Below are positions 35,910 through 43,915 of a stretch of DNA of 64,000 nucleotides, in pieces. Position numbers and translations under genes: made by a program. The first letter of the stretch is position 1. Each line of letters starts with the position of its first letter. The notes under the pieces were generated by a model that worked only from the letters and a program-made list of their open reading frames with translations, did not search any database and had not been told where the DNA came from. The stretch is from Treponema sp. (GTDB taxonomy: Bacteria > Spirochaetota > Spirochaetia > Treponematales > Treponemataceae): assembly GCA_017449265.1 (NCBI GenBank), contig JAFSJW010000089.1, positions 62,001 through 126,000 on the forward strand, read 5' to 3'.

Positions 35910-36122
35910 TTAAGACAGAGGCAATTCTTTTTCTTTCAAGACAACCCTTGAATCGACTGCCCCCGCAGCATTCACCATATCAAGCTCCTCGTCATCAAGT
36001 TCAAATGTACTCGACTGGATAGAATCGATATAGCTTCTTGCGCTTCGGATTGCAAAATTCATCGCTGAATTTTCCACGAACCTCTGATAATCAAATAACT
36101 GTTTTAATCTTTTTTCATTCAT
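35910..36122 (-). CDS. 70-residue protein with RiPP-leader-like ELDDEELDMVNAAG motif
   Basis: A soluble helical N-terminus (KRLKQLFDYQRFVENSAMN) leads to FELDDEELDMVNAAGAVDSR and a charged tail (VVLKEKELPLS). The E-L-x-D-x-E-L-x-x-V-x-A/G-A/G-G pattern is the one that ends leader peptides of Nif11/NHLP and double-glycine RiPPs, and C39-peptidase exporters cut after it. The 16-residue remainder has no Cys, Ser/Thr cluster or obvious modification site, so a sigma-factor partner or small regulator is an equal possibility. Strong ribosome site AGAGGTG. Same strand as the ECF sigma gene, which follows after 15 bases, with tolC just upstream. Confidence 0.6.
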   Translation of the reverse strand: MNEKRLKQLFDYQRFVENSAMNFAIRSARSYIDSIQSSTFELDDEELDMVNAAGAVDSRVVLKEKELPLS

Positions 36123-36156
36123 ATTTTCACCTCTTTTAACTGGATTCTGTTACTTA

Positions 36157-36185
36157 TTTATACGAACTAAATCCAAAAAAGGCTA
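36157..36185 (-). promoter_or_regulatory. Candidate ECF-sigma promoter (autoregulatory)
   Basis: Minus strand: TTTTTTAGC, 17 bases, CGTATAAATAA. The arrangement TTTTTAGC-N17-CGTATAAATAA recurs at 62833-62861 before the HAD phosphatase gene. The upstream element here overlaps the tolC stop codon. Confidence 0.5.
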
Positions 36186-37739
36186 AAAAATTTCAGCAGT
36201 ATAATACTTATATTCAAGCACTGAAAGAAGATAGTTCACCAGCACCTGATAATAAGAATTCTCTGCTGAAATATATTTTTCGTCCTGCGACAAAAGATTA
36301 TCAACTGTAATAAGCCCTGCGTCAAAACGCTTCTGCTCATTCTCATAGAGAGTTTTTTGCATATCAAGAACTTCATCTGAATTCTGGACGGATTTTTTAT
36401 AGATAGAAATTTTTCCGGCCGCATTTCTGACCTGAACAAAAAGCGTATTCACGGCATTGTCGTACTGGGCAAGGATAGTATTGTACTGGGCAAGTGCCTG
36501 CTCCTCCACCCCCTTTTTTGAATTGTTTCCAATCTTTGCGCTAACAGACAGATTTCCGGAAACATTAACACCGCGAATGTTCTTTACGCCTGAATCAAAA
36601 AAAGCACCGAAATTATCAGAATAATGCGTTCCTGTAGCTCCAATCCCGAATCCAAGTTTGGCATCCGGACGAGTGTCCACTTTCGCAATCTGGAGTTTTT
36701 TCTCAGCCGCTTCAAGGCACTTTCTGAGCGAAACAATATCATTTCTGCTCAGAACTATTTTTTTCAATGAACTTTGGTCAATATCGCTTTCTTCAAGAAA
36801 GTTTGCCTCATCGAGATTTATCTTAGGGAAAGAATCTTTGCTTGGCGGAGGAAGCAAAGAAGGATCTGCCAAAGAAAGAGCCGTCATCAGCTCCATTCTT
36901 GCATTCTTAAACTGAACTTCCGCATTTTCAACATTCCGCTGGTTCTCCTTCGCATTGACTTGCATTGCAAGTAAATCATTTTTTGAGCGAACTCCGGCAC
37001 GAATCAGCGAGTCCATGTTTTTATTTCGTTCGTCTATCTTTTTCTGCAAGTTTTTCAAAAGCTCCAGATTATTGTAAGCAAGGAAATAGTTATAATATTT
37101 TTGGGAAACCACAATCACTGTTTTTGAAATTGAGTCTTCAAGCCCCGCTTTCATCTGGTCAATGTAAGACTTTGCGCTCTCAAGCTGCATATCTGTTATT
37201 GAACTATTAAACGATTTAAAAAGCGGAATAGAAAGCTCCAAGCTCAGAGTGCCGTAATTCCGCGCATCAGGCTCACTCAGTTTTCCCTCATCAGGAAAAT
37301 CAGTCGAATAAGAATAATTCGGCGTATTTTTCTGCCGGCTCAGCGTGTACGAAAGTTTTGATTGTAATCCAAATGAAAAAAGTTTTTGCACAAAAACGGA
37401 AGCCGATGTTTGCTGATTCATCGAATTGTCAGAATAAATCTTAAAGCCTTGTCCAAAATCACGCACAGTATAATTCGGGTCGTCTTCATCAACAGGATTC
37501 TGCGACAAAGCATAGCCGCCCTCAGCTCCGACTTCAAAATCAAGCAGTCCCGTTACCTGCCTGTATTGTGCCTGAGCCTCAGAAAGTGCATACCTCTGTT
37601 TTTTGATTTCATAATTGTTCTGGAGGGCAAGATTTATTGCCTCTTCCAAAGACATAGCCTCTTGCGAAATCAAAAATTCAGAAAGGAAAAAAGAAATTCC
37701 CAAAAAAACAATCGTTTTACGAATCATAGTCATATCCAT
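36183..37739 (-). CDS. TolC-family outer-membrane efflux protein
   Basis: 518 residues with a signal peptide (FLGISFFLSEFLISQ) and two TolC repeats: SLEEAINLALQNNYEIKKQRYALSEAQAQ and the internal copy near residue 300 (LRKCLEAAEKKLQIAKVDTRPDAKLGFG), with long alpha-helical barrel segments (NMDSLIRAGVRSKNDLLAMQ; YENEQKRFDAGLITVDNLLSQDE). It provides an outer-membrane exit duct. Three ATGs open the ORF; a TATAAT box overlaps the first, so the third (37727) is the likelier start. No HlyD/AcrA adaptor or inner-membrane pump is adjacent; the NHLM exporters at 56-61 kb and the RND pumps are candidate partners. Confidence 0.88.
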   Translation of the reverse strand: MDMTMIRKTIVFLGISFFLSEFLISQEAMSLEEAINLALQNNYEIKKQRYALSEAQAQYRQVTGLLDFEVGAEGGYALSQNPVDEDDPNYTVRDFGQGFKIYSDNSMNQQTSASVFVQKLFSFGLQSKLSYTLSRQKNTPNYSYSTDFPDEGKLSEPDARNYGTLSLELSIPLFKSFNSSITDMQLESAKSYIDQMKAGLEDSISKTVIVVSQKYYNYFLAYNNLELLKNLQKKIDERNKNMDSLIRAGVRSKNDLLAMQVNAKENQRNVENAEVQFKNARMELMTALSLADPSLLPPPSKDSFPKINLDEANFLEESDIDQSSLKKIVLSRNDIVSLRKCLEAAEKKLQIAKVDTRPDAKLGFGIGATGTHYSDNFGAFFDSGVKNIRGVNVSGNLSVSAKIGNNSKKGVEEQALAQYNTILAQYDNAVNTLFVQVRNAAGKISIYKKSVQNSDEVLDMQKTLYENEQKRFDAGLITVDNLLSQDEKYISAENSYYQVLVNYLLSVLEYKYYTAEIF

Positions 37740-37784
37740 TATAGAAGATTTTTATGATTTTCTTCAATCAAAAACATAGTTAAT

Positions 37785-38942
37785 CTATAATTTTGTAAAT
37801 TTTCCATTCGCAAATACTTTTGCAGTAAGCTTTCTGTTTTGCACGGCCCCGCTCGCAGAGAAGGTATACCCTCCGGCAGCCTCATTCCAAATCTCCTGCC
37901 TGAGAACATTCGCAACTTCATCAGGATTTGCCGAACATGCTTTTCCGATTCCGCCAGCAAGCACCATAAGTGCGTCATAAGCCTGAAAAGCCTCCTGATC
38001 AGGTTCTGTACCGTATTTTTCTTTGAAAGAAGAATAAAACTCCTGAAATCTGGGATGCTCGCTCTCAGGATTATAATTTGAAACAGCAAAAATTTTTCCG
38101 TTTTCAGAATTATCCAAATTTTCAGTAAACATGGGGTCATCAAAAGAGTCAGGTCCTAAAATCGGGCATGTAATACCATTCTGCCTGATAATAGAAATAA
38201 TTTGGGAAATTCCAGGCATTCGCCCGACCAAAAAAATAGCATCAAACACAAAGTTGTTCTTCCATCGTTTTGTCATACGCTCAATTTCCTGCCCTGAAGT
38301 CGTAATATCGTAACTGTCGCGGCTAACGACGCTAATTCCATGTTTGGCACAATTCAGCTCAAATGCGTTCGACACGCTCGTTCCAGAAATGTTTTCCAGA
38401 TAATACACGATGACATTCTTGTATCCGTTTTTATCACAGACCTTTGCAACTTCTTCACCAAAATCACTGTCTTTCGGAACATTACTAAAAATAAGAGGAT
38501 TGTTTCGTTCAGTGAGAGTATGAACAGTTGAAATAAAATTAAATGTAAGAATTCCATGATACTGATAAATCAGAGAGCAAGGAAGTGAAATATCAGAATA
38601 TCCATGACCGATAACCGCACAAATCTCATTGTCAGAAGCAATTTTATAGGCCGTTGTCATTCCTTTTATTTCATCACCGCCATCATCGAATTTAACAAGC
38701 TCCAAGTTCACTGGAAGAAGAGCATCTTTTTTGATTTTTTCCTGAGCAAGAATTACACCCTCCCACATTTTACTTAAATTTACCTGAAAACTATTTGCAA
38801 TAGCGATTTTGACAGTTCCGTGCTTATAAAGATTTTTTACCGCCGACTGCCGGGATTTCACAGGATCATCGTTTTTGCAAGAAAAAAAAGTGAGAGCAAA
38901 AAAAATCAATATATTATATAGAAGAAAACAGTGCTTTTTCAT
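37785..38942 (-). CDS. LivJ/LivK-like type I periplasmic-binding lipoprotein
   Basis: 385 residues, lipoprotein signal with Cys22 (ALTFFSC). Type I fold as in branched-chain amino acid and urea receptors: VKIAIANSFQ, GVILAQEKI, ICAVIGHGYSDISLPCSLIYQYHGILTFNFISTV, NVIVYYLENISG, DAIFLVGRMPGISQIISIIRQNG, AYDALMVLAGGI. No permease or ATPase genes accompany it, so it may be a sensor or receptor rather than a transporter subunit. It heads the tolC / 70-residue ORF / ECF sigma gene row. TATATT lies 9 bases before the ATG (extended -10), again suggesting leaderless mRNA. Confidence 0.82.
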   Translation of the reverse strand: MKKHCFLLYNILIFFALTFFSCKNDDPVKSRQSAVKNLYKHGTVKIAIANSFQVNLSKMWEGVILAQEKIKKDALLPVNLELVKFDDGGDEIKGMTTAYKIASDNEICAVIGHGYSDISLPCSLIYQYHGILTFNFISTVHTLTERNNPLIFSNVPKDSDFGEEVAKVCDKNGYKNVIVYYLENISGTSVSNAFELNCAKHGISVVSRDSYDITTSGQEIERMTKRWKNNFVFDAIFLVGRMPGISQIISIIRQNGITCPILGPDSFDDPMFTENLDNSENGKIFAVSNYNPESEHPRFQEFYSSFKEKYGTEPDQEAFQAYDALMVLAGGIGKACSANPDEVANVLRQEIWNEAAGGYTFSASGAVQNRKLTAKVFANGKFTKL

Positions 38943-38993
38943 AACATTAAAAATATAACATAATTCATGTCAGACAGCAAATATTTTTTGACA

Positions 38994-39785
38994 CTAAGCT
39001 CCAAGAGCAACATCAAGAACCATCATCAGCGCAAACCCAGCAGCGAATCCAATTGTACAAACATCCGTCTTTTCTTCCCGCGTGGCTTCCGGGATAAGCT
39101 CTTCAATCACCACATAGACCATTGCCCCTGCCGCAAACGCAAGAAAATAAGGCAAAAACGGCAATATGAATGAAGTGAGCAAAATTGTGATTAATGCGGC
39201 CACAGGCTCTACAGCCCCCGAAAGAGTTCCGTAAAAGAACGACTTTGTTTTGCTGTTTCCCTCGCTCCGAAGCGGCATTGAGATAATCGCTCCTTCGGGG
39301 AAGTTCTGGATTGCAATTCCGAGCGCAAGGGCAAGCGCACCAGCAGAAGAAACAGCGGAGCCACCAGCCAGAAAACTTGCGAAAACCACGCCAACGGCCA
39401 TTCCTTCAGGAATATTGTGAAGGGTGACGGCAAAAACGAGCATCATCGTGCGGCTGATTTTATTCACCGAATACTTTGGGCCTTCGGGATTTTGTGCCAT
39501 TGCGTGCAGATGAGGCGTAATTTTATCAAGGAAAAACAAGAAAACCACGCCAAGAATGAACCCAATCAAAGCAGGCAAGAACGCAAGTCTGCCAAGATTT
39601 TCGCTAATATCCATAGCGGGAATAAGAAGCGACCAGACAGATGCCGCAATCATAACGCCAGCGGCAAAGCCGAGCAAAACGCGCTGAAGGGAATCATTCA
39701 TCTCGCGCTTCATAAAAAAGACCATGGCGGAGCCAAAAGCCGTTCCCAAAAAAGGAATTAAAAGACCAATAATTGTAATTTTCAT
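38994..39785 (-). CDS. ZIP-family metal transporter (ZupT/GufA-like)
   Basis: About 263 residues from the ATG at 39785 (a GTG at 39791 is the alternative). Eight TM helices with the two metal-path motifs: VFAVTLHNIPEGMAVG in TM4 and GIAIQNFPEGAIISMP in TM5, the latter with Gln in place of the common His. Imports divalent metals such as Zn2+, Fe2+ or Mn2+. It faces, divergently, the DUF3793/flavodoxin unit whose promoter carries a GTTAG-N6-CTAAC box, so the shared intergenic region may co-regulate metal uptake. Confidence 0.88.
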   Translation of the reverse strand: MKITIIGLLIPFLGTAFGSAMVFFMKREMNDSLQRVLLGFAAGVMIAASVWSLLIPAMDISENLGRLAFLPALIGFILGVVFLFFLDKITPHLHAMAQNPEGPKYSVNKISRTMMLVFAVTLHNIPEGMAVGVVFASFLAGGSAVSSAGALALALGIAIQNFPEGAIISMPLRSEGNSKTKSFFYGTLSGAVEPVAALITILLTSFILPFLPYFLAFAAGAMVYVVIEELIPEATREEKTDVCTIGFAAGFALMMVLDVALGA

Positions 39786-39857
39786 ATTCACATAAGATTT
39801 TAGCTGAACTGTTCTCGCAAAACAAGAGAAATTCTGTATTTTTCTTAAATTTAGTTA

Positions 39858-39912
39858 TTGACATAAAACATTTATTAGCATAAACTAACTATAAAAGTTA
39901 GCAATACCTAAC
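39858..39912 (+). promoter_or_regulatory. Promoter with GTTAG-N6-CTAAC box upstream of DUF3793/flavodoxin
   Basis: TTGACA (39858-39863), 17-base spacer, TAAACT (39881-39886), then three alternating half-sites: CTAAC (39885-39889), GTTAG (39897-39901), CTAAC (39908-39912). The GTTAG-N6-CTAAC pair (39897-39912) recurs at 44761, 46414 and 49559, always just past a -10. Confidence 0.7.
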
Positions 39913-39929
39913 TATTTTTAGTACCTCTA

Positions 39930-40023
39930 GGCGGACAAAACTTTTTGACTGTTTCAAGTTTTGTCCGCCAATTTTAGGTGGGGTAAAGTATTTTGACATT
40001 TTCTGCTTTGCCCCGCTTTTTTT
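39930..40023 (+). promoter_or_regulatory. Structured leader with tandem hairpins, the second terminator-like
   Basis: Hairpin 1 is a perfect 14-bp stem GGCGGACAAAACTT (39930-39943) / AAGTTTTGTCCGCC (39956-39969). Hairpin 2 is GGGGTAAAG (39980-39988) / CTTTGCCCC (40006-40014) followed by GCTTTTTTTTT, a typical terminator. Both loops contain TTTTGAC, suggesting a duplicated motif. It lies between the metal-box promoter and the DUF3793 start codon, so it can attenuate the unit. Confidence 0.6.
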
Positions 40024-40041
40024 TTATGTGGGATAAGAAAA

Positions 40042-40623
40042 ATGAGTTTTGATGAAACGATTATTCACGGCGGAGCGCCTGCCCTCTGCGGAATCAAGCC
40101 AGCATGTCTTTTTTCTATGAACAGCGATAATTATCTTTCGGAAATTTGGAAACTTCGGTTGTGGCAGCAAGATTTTTCAAACCGAAAGATTTATTTTGTT
40201 CCGTTCAAAAAAGCCGGGGGCAGATTTCTTTTTTTTATCTATGACAAAAATCTCTTGGAAAAATTATGCAGAATACGGGAAAACGCCGCATATCTTCTGA
40301 AAAAAGGCTACCCGGTCCAAGACGGTTTTTCAGCCGTACTTTCGGAACTTCTTCACAGACTTTCCTTGAACGAGAACTTTCCGCACGAAGTCGGGCTTTT
40401 TCTTGGCTACCCTCTTGAAGATGTTATTGGTTTTGAAACTTTCGGAGCAAAGAATTTCAAATATTCAGGATTCTGGAAAGTTTACGGCAACAAAGAAAAT
40501 GCAATACGACTGATGAATGAGTACAAATCCTGCACTGAAACTTGCATGAAATTGCTTGCGAGAGGGCTGTCAGTTCCACTTGCGGCAAAAATCATAAGGT
40601 CAATAAAAAAAACGGAGGAATAA
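40042..40623 (+). CDS. DUF3793 family protein
   Basis: 193 residues, soluble. Typical DUF3793 features are an early GGAPALCGIKPACLFSM, FVPFKKAGGRFLFFIYDKNLLEK, and FPHEVGLFLGYPLEDVIGF followed by FWKVYGNKENAIRLMNEYKSC. The function is unknown, but the family often neighbours feoAB or flavodoxin genes in anaerobes, hinting at iron or redox stress. Directly followed by a flavodoxin gene (1 base gap) whose ribosome site (GGAGG) lies in its last codons. Confidence 0.85.
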   Translation: MSFDETIIHGGAPALCGIKPACLFSMNSDNYLSEIWKLRLWQQDFSNRKIYFVPFKKAGGRFLFFIYDKNLLEKLCRIRENAAYLLKKGYPVQDGFSAVLSELLHRLSLNENFPHEVGLFLGYPLEDVIGFETFGAKNFKYSGFWKVYGNKENAIRLMNEYKSCTETCMKLLARGLSVPLAAKIIRSIKKTEE

Positions 40624-40624
40624 A

Positions 40625-41032
40625 ATGAAAGTATCTATCGTTTATGCAACAACGACAGGCAACACAGAAGCCCTTGCAAACGCCGCATCAGAAGGCGCAA
40701 AGGCAGCAGGAAGAGAAGTAAGTTTTTCGACTGCGGACTCTGCTGATTCAGCGGAAGTGCTGAGCGCGGACTTGATTCTTTTGGGAAGCCCCGCAATGGG
40801 AGCGGAGCAGCTTGAAGATTCAATGGAAACATTCTTCTCAGGAATTGAAAGTTCTCTCAGCGGAAAGAAAGTCGGCTTGTTCGGCTCTTACGACTGGGGC
40901 GGCGGCCAGTGGATTTCTGACTGGAGCGACAGAGTTACAGGCGCGGGAGCAACACTTGTAGGCGCGGTTAAAGCGCAGCTTACCCCAGACGCTGCCGCTC
41001 TGGAAGAAGTAAAAAAGCTCGCCGCAATCTAA
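40625..41032 (+). CDS. Flavodoxin
   Basis: 135 residues, short-chain flavodoxin: phosphate-binding loop ATTTGNTEALANA, the 50s loop ILLGSPAMGAEQLED, and KKVGLFGSYDWGGGQWISDW for the isoalloxazine site. An FMN electron carrier, commonly induced instead of ferredoxin when iron is scarce, consistent with DUF3793 and metal genes around it. Its stop overlaps by four bases, tail to tail, the stop of the HMA2 protein. Confidence 0.95.
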   Translation: MKVSIVYATTTGNTEALANAASEGAKAAGREVSFSTADSADSAEVLSADLILLGSPAMGAEQLEDSMETFFSGIESSLSGKKVGLFGSYDWGGGQWISDWSDRVTGAGATLVGAVKAQLTPDAAALEEVKKLAAI

Positions 41033-41331
41033 AAAATCCCTTCTAGTGCCGAAAGCATATCCGATATTTTCCGGTGGCTTTCGGCACTTCCGTCAAAACG
41101 CCGTGCTTCACAAGCAAGATTCGTAAAAAAATCCTGCATAGGAAGAAGTTTTTCCATCGGAACTTTTGCTGGACTGTATTCGATTAAGACACTTCCTGTA
41201 ACAGGATTCGTTTCGATTTTTTTTACAGCCTCGGATTTTGAGAGAATCGCGCGCGCCTTTTCCACCAAATCACTTTCTTTGAAAATCGGCGCGCGAAGCC
41301 TGACCCTTCCTGGAAAAAAACTTGTAATCAT
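41029..41331 (-). CDS. Small HMA2-like domain protein next to the P-type ATPase
   Basis: 100 residues from the ATG at 41331 (AAGGA upstream; upstream in-frame starts lie in repeat DNA). It begins SFFPGRVRLRAPIF and continues with AVKKIETNPVTGSVLIEY, the HMA2 pattern also found at the N-terminus of the adjacent ATPase (ALPGRIRVHYDL). There is no CxxC metal motif. It is probably an accessory or former N-terminal module of the ATPase and is transcribed from the same strand directly downstream of it. Confidence 0.7.
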   Translation of the reverse strand: MITSFFPGRVRLRAPIFKESDLVEKARAILSKSEAVKKIETNPVTGSVLIEYSPAKVPMEKLLPMQDFFTNLACEARRFDGSAESHRKISDMLSALEGIF

Positions 41332-41348
41332 AAAACTGTCCTTAATCG

Positions 41349-41449
41349 AGCTGTTCGGAAACTTCAGTTTTCCGAAATTTTGCAAGGCTTTAGCCTGAAA
41401 AATTACGCAAGACCAGTGAGGAAACAATAGGTTTCCGAACAGGTCTAAT
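41349..41449. repeat. Dispersed hairpin repeat, copy 5, split by an insertion
   Basis: Left part GAGCTGTTCGGAAACTTCAG with TTTTCCGAA ends at ~41376. After ~45 unrelated bases a right part (GGTTTCCGAACAGGTCTAAT) resumes to 41449. It lies between the ATPase and the HMA2 gene. Confidence 0.6.
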
Positions 41450-43538
41450 TTATTCTGAGAATAGGCTGCATTGACTTCACGCTGATTCCGACAGTGACCG
41501 AATTGTGAAGAATAGCCGCAAGCTGCGGACTAATCAGCCCGAACACTCCGAGCAAAAGCAAAGCTGAATTTACTTCTATTATAAAGGCATTATTCTGGTT
41601 GATTTTTTGAATCAGTCCTTGTGCCAGAACTCTCGTTGTAGCAACATTGTTCAATCCGCCATCGCTCAGAACGATGTCCGCAGTGTCGCTCGCAATTGAT
41701 GAGCTTCCTTCAATTGCGATTCCCACATCTGCCGCGCTCAAAGCCGGAGCATCATTGATTCCGTCTCCCAGCATTATGACTTTTCCGTTCGCTTTTTCCT
41801 TTTCGATTAGCGAAACTTTATCCTCTGGCAAAGCCTGAGAGTACCAGCCGTCAAGCCCCGCACTCTCAGCAATTTTTTTGGCTGCGCCCTCGGTATCTCC
41901 CGTAATCATCACACAGCGGCGGATTCCCGTCTTTTTGAGGTTTTCTATGACCTCGCGCGCTTCAGGCCGTACAGGGTCTCCGATTGCAAGAACGCCAGCA
42001 AGTTCGCCATCGTAAGAAAGATACAAAAGCGACTGCCCCGTTTTTGCAGATTCGTCCTGAACTTGCTTAACTTTTTTATCGAACGGAATTTTTTCATCAT
42101 CAAAGATAAAATGCGCGCTTCCAATCCGCACTTTTTTTCCGCCCAAAGTCGAAGCGATTCCGTGCGCCACGATGTATTCGACTTTCGTGTGGTTTTCAGG
42201 GTGAAAAAGTCCTTTTTCTTCAGCAAAAGAAACGACTGCCCGTCCTAGCGGATGCGGAAAATGCTCTTCAAGGCACGCCGCCGTCTGCAAAACAAAATCC
42301 TCGCTATAATCTTTCATCGCATAGATTTTTTCAACTTTGGGGTTCGCGTAAGTAAGAGTTCCCGTCTTATCAAAAATAATCGTCGTAGCCTCGGCCGCAT
42401 CCTCCAGATACTTTCCGCCTTTTACGCTTATTCCAAGACCCGCAGCCTCTTTCATCGCAGAAAGAACCGCAATCGGAGCGGCAAGTTTCATGGCGCACGA
42501 ATAATCCACCATCAAAGTTGACATCGTTTTGGTAAGATTCCGCGTAAAAAGCCAAGTGATACCAGCAAGCGCGAAATTAAGCGGAACGATTTTCTCCGCA
42601 AGATTTTCCGAACGGCGTTGAACTGCGGCTTTGAGATTCTGCGAGTTGTCTATCATCTGAATGATATTCTGAACTTTCGTGTCCCGCCCTGTCGAGCGCG
42701 TGCGGATTACAAGCTCGCCCTCGCTCAGAATCGTGCCTGCAAAGACACCGCTTCCCGCTTTTTTGTCAACCGGAAGACTTTCGCCCGTGATGCTTGCCTG
42801 ATTTACCATGCCTTCGCCACGCTCAACAGTTCCGTCACATGGAATCAAACTACCCTCGCGCACGATTACCAAATCATCTTTCTTAAGAGCTTCGGCCGGG
42901 ATAGTTTTTTCTTCGCCGTTCTCAAGAATATGCACCGGCTCGTCTGAAATCAGAAGTTTGTGGGCAAGATTTCCGTAAGAAACTCGTTTTGTAACCTCTT
43001 CAATTGCCTCGCCAAGATTCAAAAGCATTGAGATTGAACTTGCCGTATTCGTGTTGCCTGTGAGAGCCGCAGTCGTAAGAGCAGTTGCATCAAGCATCTG
43101 CGTGCTGAAAACCTTTCCGTGCCTGAAACACATCCCCAAAGCGGAGCCAACGCGCGGAACTATGTTCATAAACAGGAAGAAACGGCGCAAGAAAATCGGG
43201 AGAAGTTTTTTTGCAAAATGATTTATCATCGTGCTGATAAAAATGCTCATTATGCTTTCGGTAATCGGAATCTGAGAAACGGCTTCAAGAAGTTTTTCGT
43301 CATCAAGATATTTTGAGCCGAGAGCTTTAAAAAGATTTTCGATTTCGGACTGCGATATAACAGAAGAATCAAACAAAATCAGATAAGAGCCGATATTCGT
43401 ATTCACGGAAATATCTTCTATTCCTTCCTGAACAGCGATAAGGCTCTGTGCGAGAATAGCCTGCCGCGGGGAAATTTCGTGCAAATCGTAATGAACACGG
43501 ATTCTCCCTGGCAAAGCGTGATGAATTTTTACGGTCAC
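41445..43538 (-). CDS. P1B-6-type heavy-metal ATPase with SCA motif (FezB-like)
   Basis: 697 residues: HMA2 domain (~1-70), TM helices, actuator TGES loop (ASITGESLPVDKKAGS), TM metal motif YSCAMKLAAP near residue 345, phosphorylation site FDKTGTLTY near 390, HP locus (EEHFPHPLGRAVV), and GDGINDAPALSAADVGIA. The intramembrane SCA in place of CPC, CPH or SPC marks subgroup P1B-6, to which FezB of ferrosome iron-storage loci belongs. It likely moves iron or another first-row metal. The gene upstream encodes a FezA-like small membrane protein, the downstream gene an HMA2 protein. The metal is an inference. Confidence 0.85.
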   Translation of the reverse strand: MTVKIHHALPGRIRVHYDLHEISPRQAILAQSLIAVQEGIEDISVNTNIGSYLILFDSSVISQSEIENLFKALGSKYLDDEKLLEAVSQIPITESIMSIFISTMINHFAKKLLPIFLRRFFLFMNIVPRVGSALGMCFRHGKVFSTQMLDATALTTAALTGNTNTASSISMLLNLGEAIEEVTKRVSYGNLAHKLLISDEPVHILENGEEKTIPAEALKKDDLVIVREGSLIPCDGTVERGEGMVNQASITGESLPVDKKAGSGVFAGTILSEGELVIRTRSTGRDTKVQNIIQMIDNSQNLKAAVQRRSENLAEKIVPLNFALAGITWLFTRNLTKTMSTLMVDYSCAMKLAAPIAVLSAMKEAAGLGISVKGGKYLEDAAEATTIIFDKTGTLTYANPKVEKIYAMKDYSEDFVLQTAACLEEHFPHPLGRAVVSFAEEKGLFHPENHTKVEYIVAHGIASTLGGKKVRIGSAHFIFDDEKIPFDKKVKQVQDESAKTGQSLLYLSYDGELAGVLAIGDPVRPEAREVIENLKKTGIRRCVMITGDTEGAAKKIAESAGLDGWYSQALPEDKVSLIEKEKANGKVIMLGDGINDAPALSAADVGIAIEGSSSIASDTADIVLSDGGLNNVATTRVLAQGLIQKINQNNAFIIEVNSALLLLGVFGLISPQLAAILHNSVTVGISVKSMQPILRIN

Positions 43539-43596
43539 GGATTAGTCCTCAATAATCGTTTATGTCGAAGATAAGTAAGACCTGCACAATGTTTGT

Positions 43597-43651
43597 GTCA
43601 TGCTGAATTTATTTCATCATCTTAGATTCCGAAATGAATTCGGAATGACAC
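43597..43651. repeat. Imperfect 20-bp inverted repeat of a second type (TGTCATTCCGAA)
   Basis: TGTCATGCTGAATTTATTTC and GAAATGAATTCGGAATGACA form an imperfect hairpin between the FezA-like and FezB-like genes. Related fragments occur at 35389-35412 and 30141-30158. Confidence 0.55.
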
Positions 43652-43654
43652 TTT

Positions 43655-43891
43655 TTATGCTTTTGCTTCTTCGGCTTTTTTTGCGTTGTTGTATTTTGCT
43701 TCGGCAACTATGTCCTGCGCATCTTCTTTTACAGACTCAGCAAATGCGCAAGCCTCATCCTTAAGCTGCAATCCTTTTCCAACAACAGCCGCGCAAGCCT
43801 TTTTGAAAGCTGGATTTTTTACCAACGAAACTGCCGCAACGCCAGCTGCAACACCAAGACCAAAAGCTACCCATTTGTTAGAAATTGACAT
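43655..43891 (-). CDS. FezA-like small membrane protein (DUF6110 type)
   Basis: 78 residues from the ATG at 43891, with GAGGTGA 4-10 bases upstream; the longer frame to 43948 crosses the promoter. One Gly/Ala-rich membrane segment (WVAFGLGVAAGVAAVSLV), then an amphipathic charged helix (KACAAVVGKGLQLKDEACAFAESVKEDAQ, shown in part) and an Ala/Glu/Lys tail. Small proteins of this build, with one glycine-rich TM helix and a helical tail, sit beside P1B-6 ATPases in ferrosome (fez) loci as FezA. It is 116 bases upstream of the ATPase, sharing its strand. Promoter with tandem TetR-type palindromes. Confidence 0.62.
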   Translation of the reverse strand: MSISNKWVAFGLGVAAGVAAVSLVKNPAFKKACAAVVGKGLQLKDEACAFAESVKEDAQDIVAEAKYNNAKKAEEAKA

Positions 43892-43915
43892 AATCTCACC
43901 TCGAATCAATAAAAT

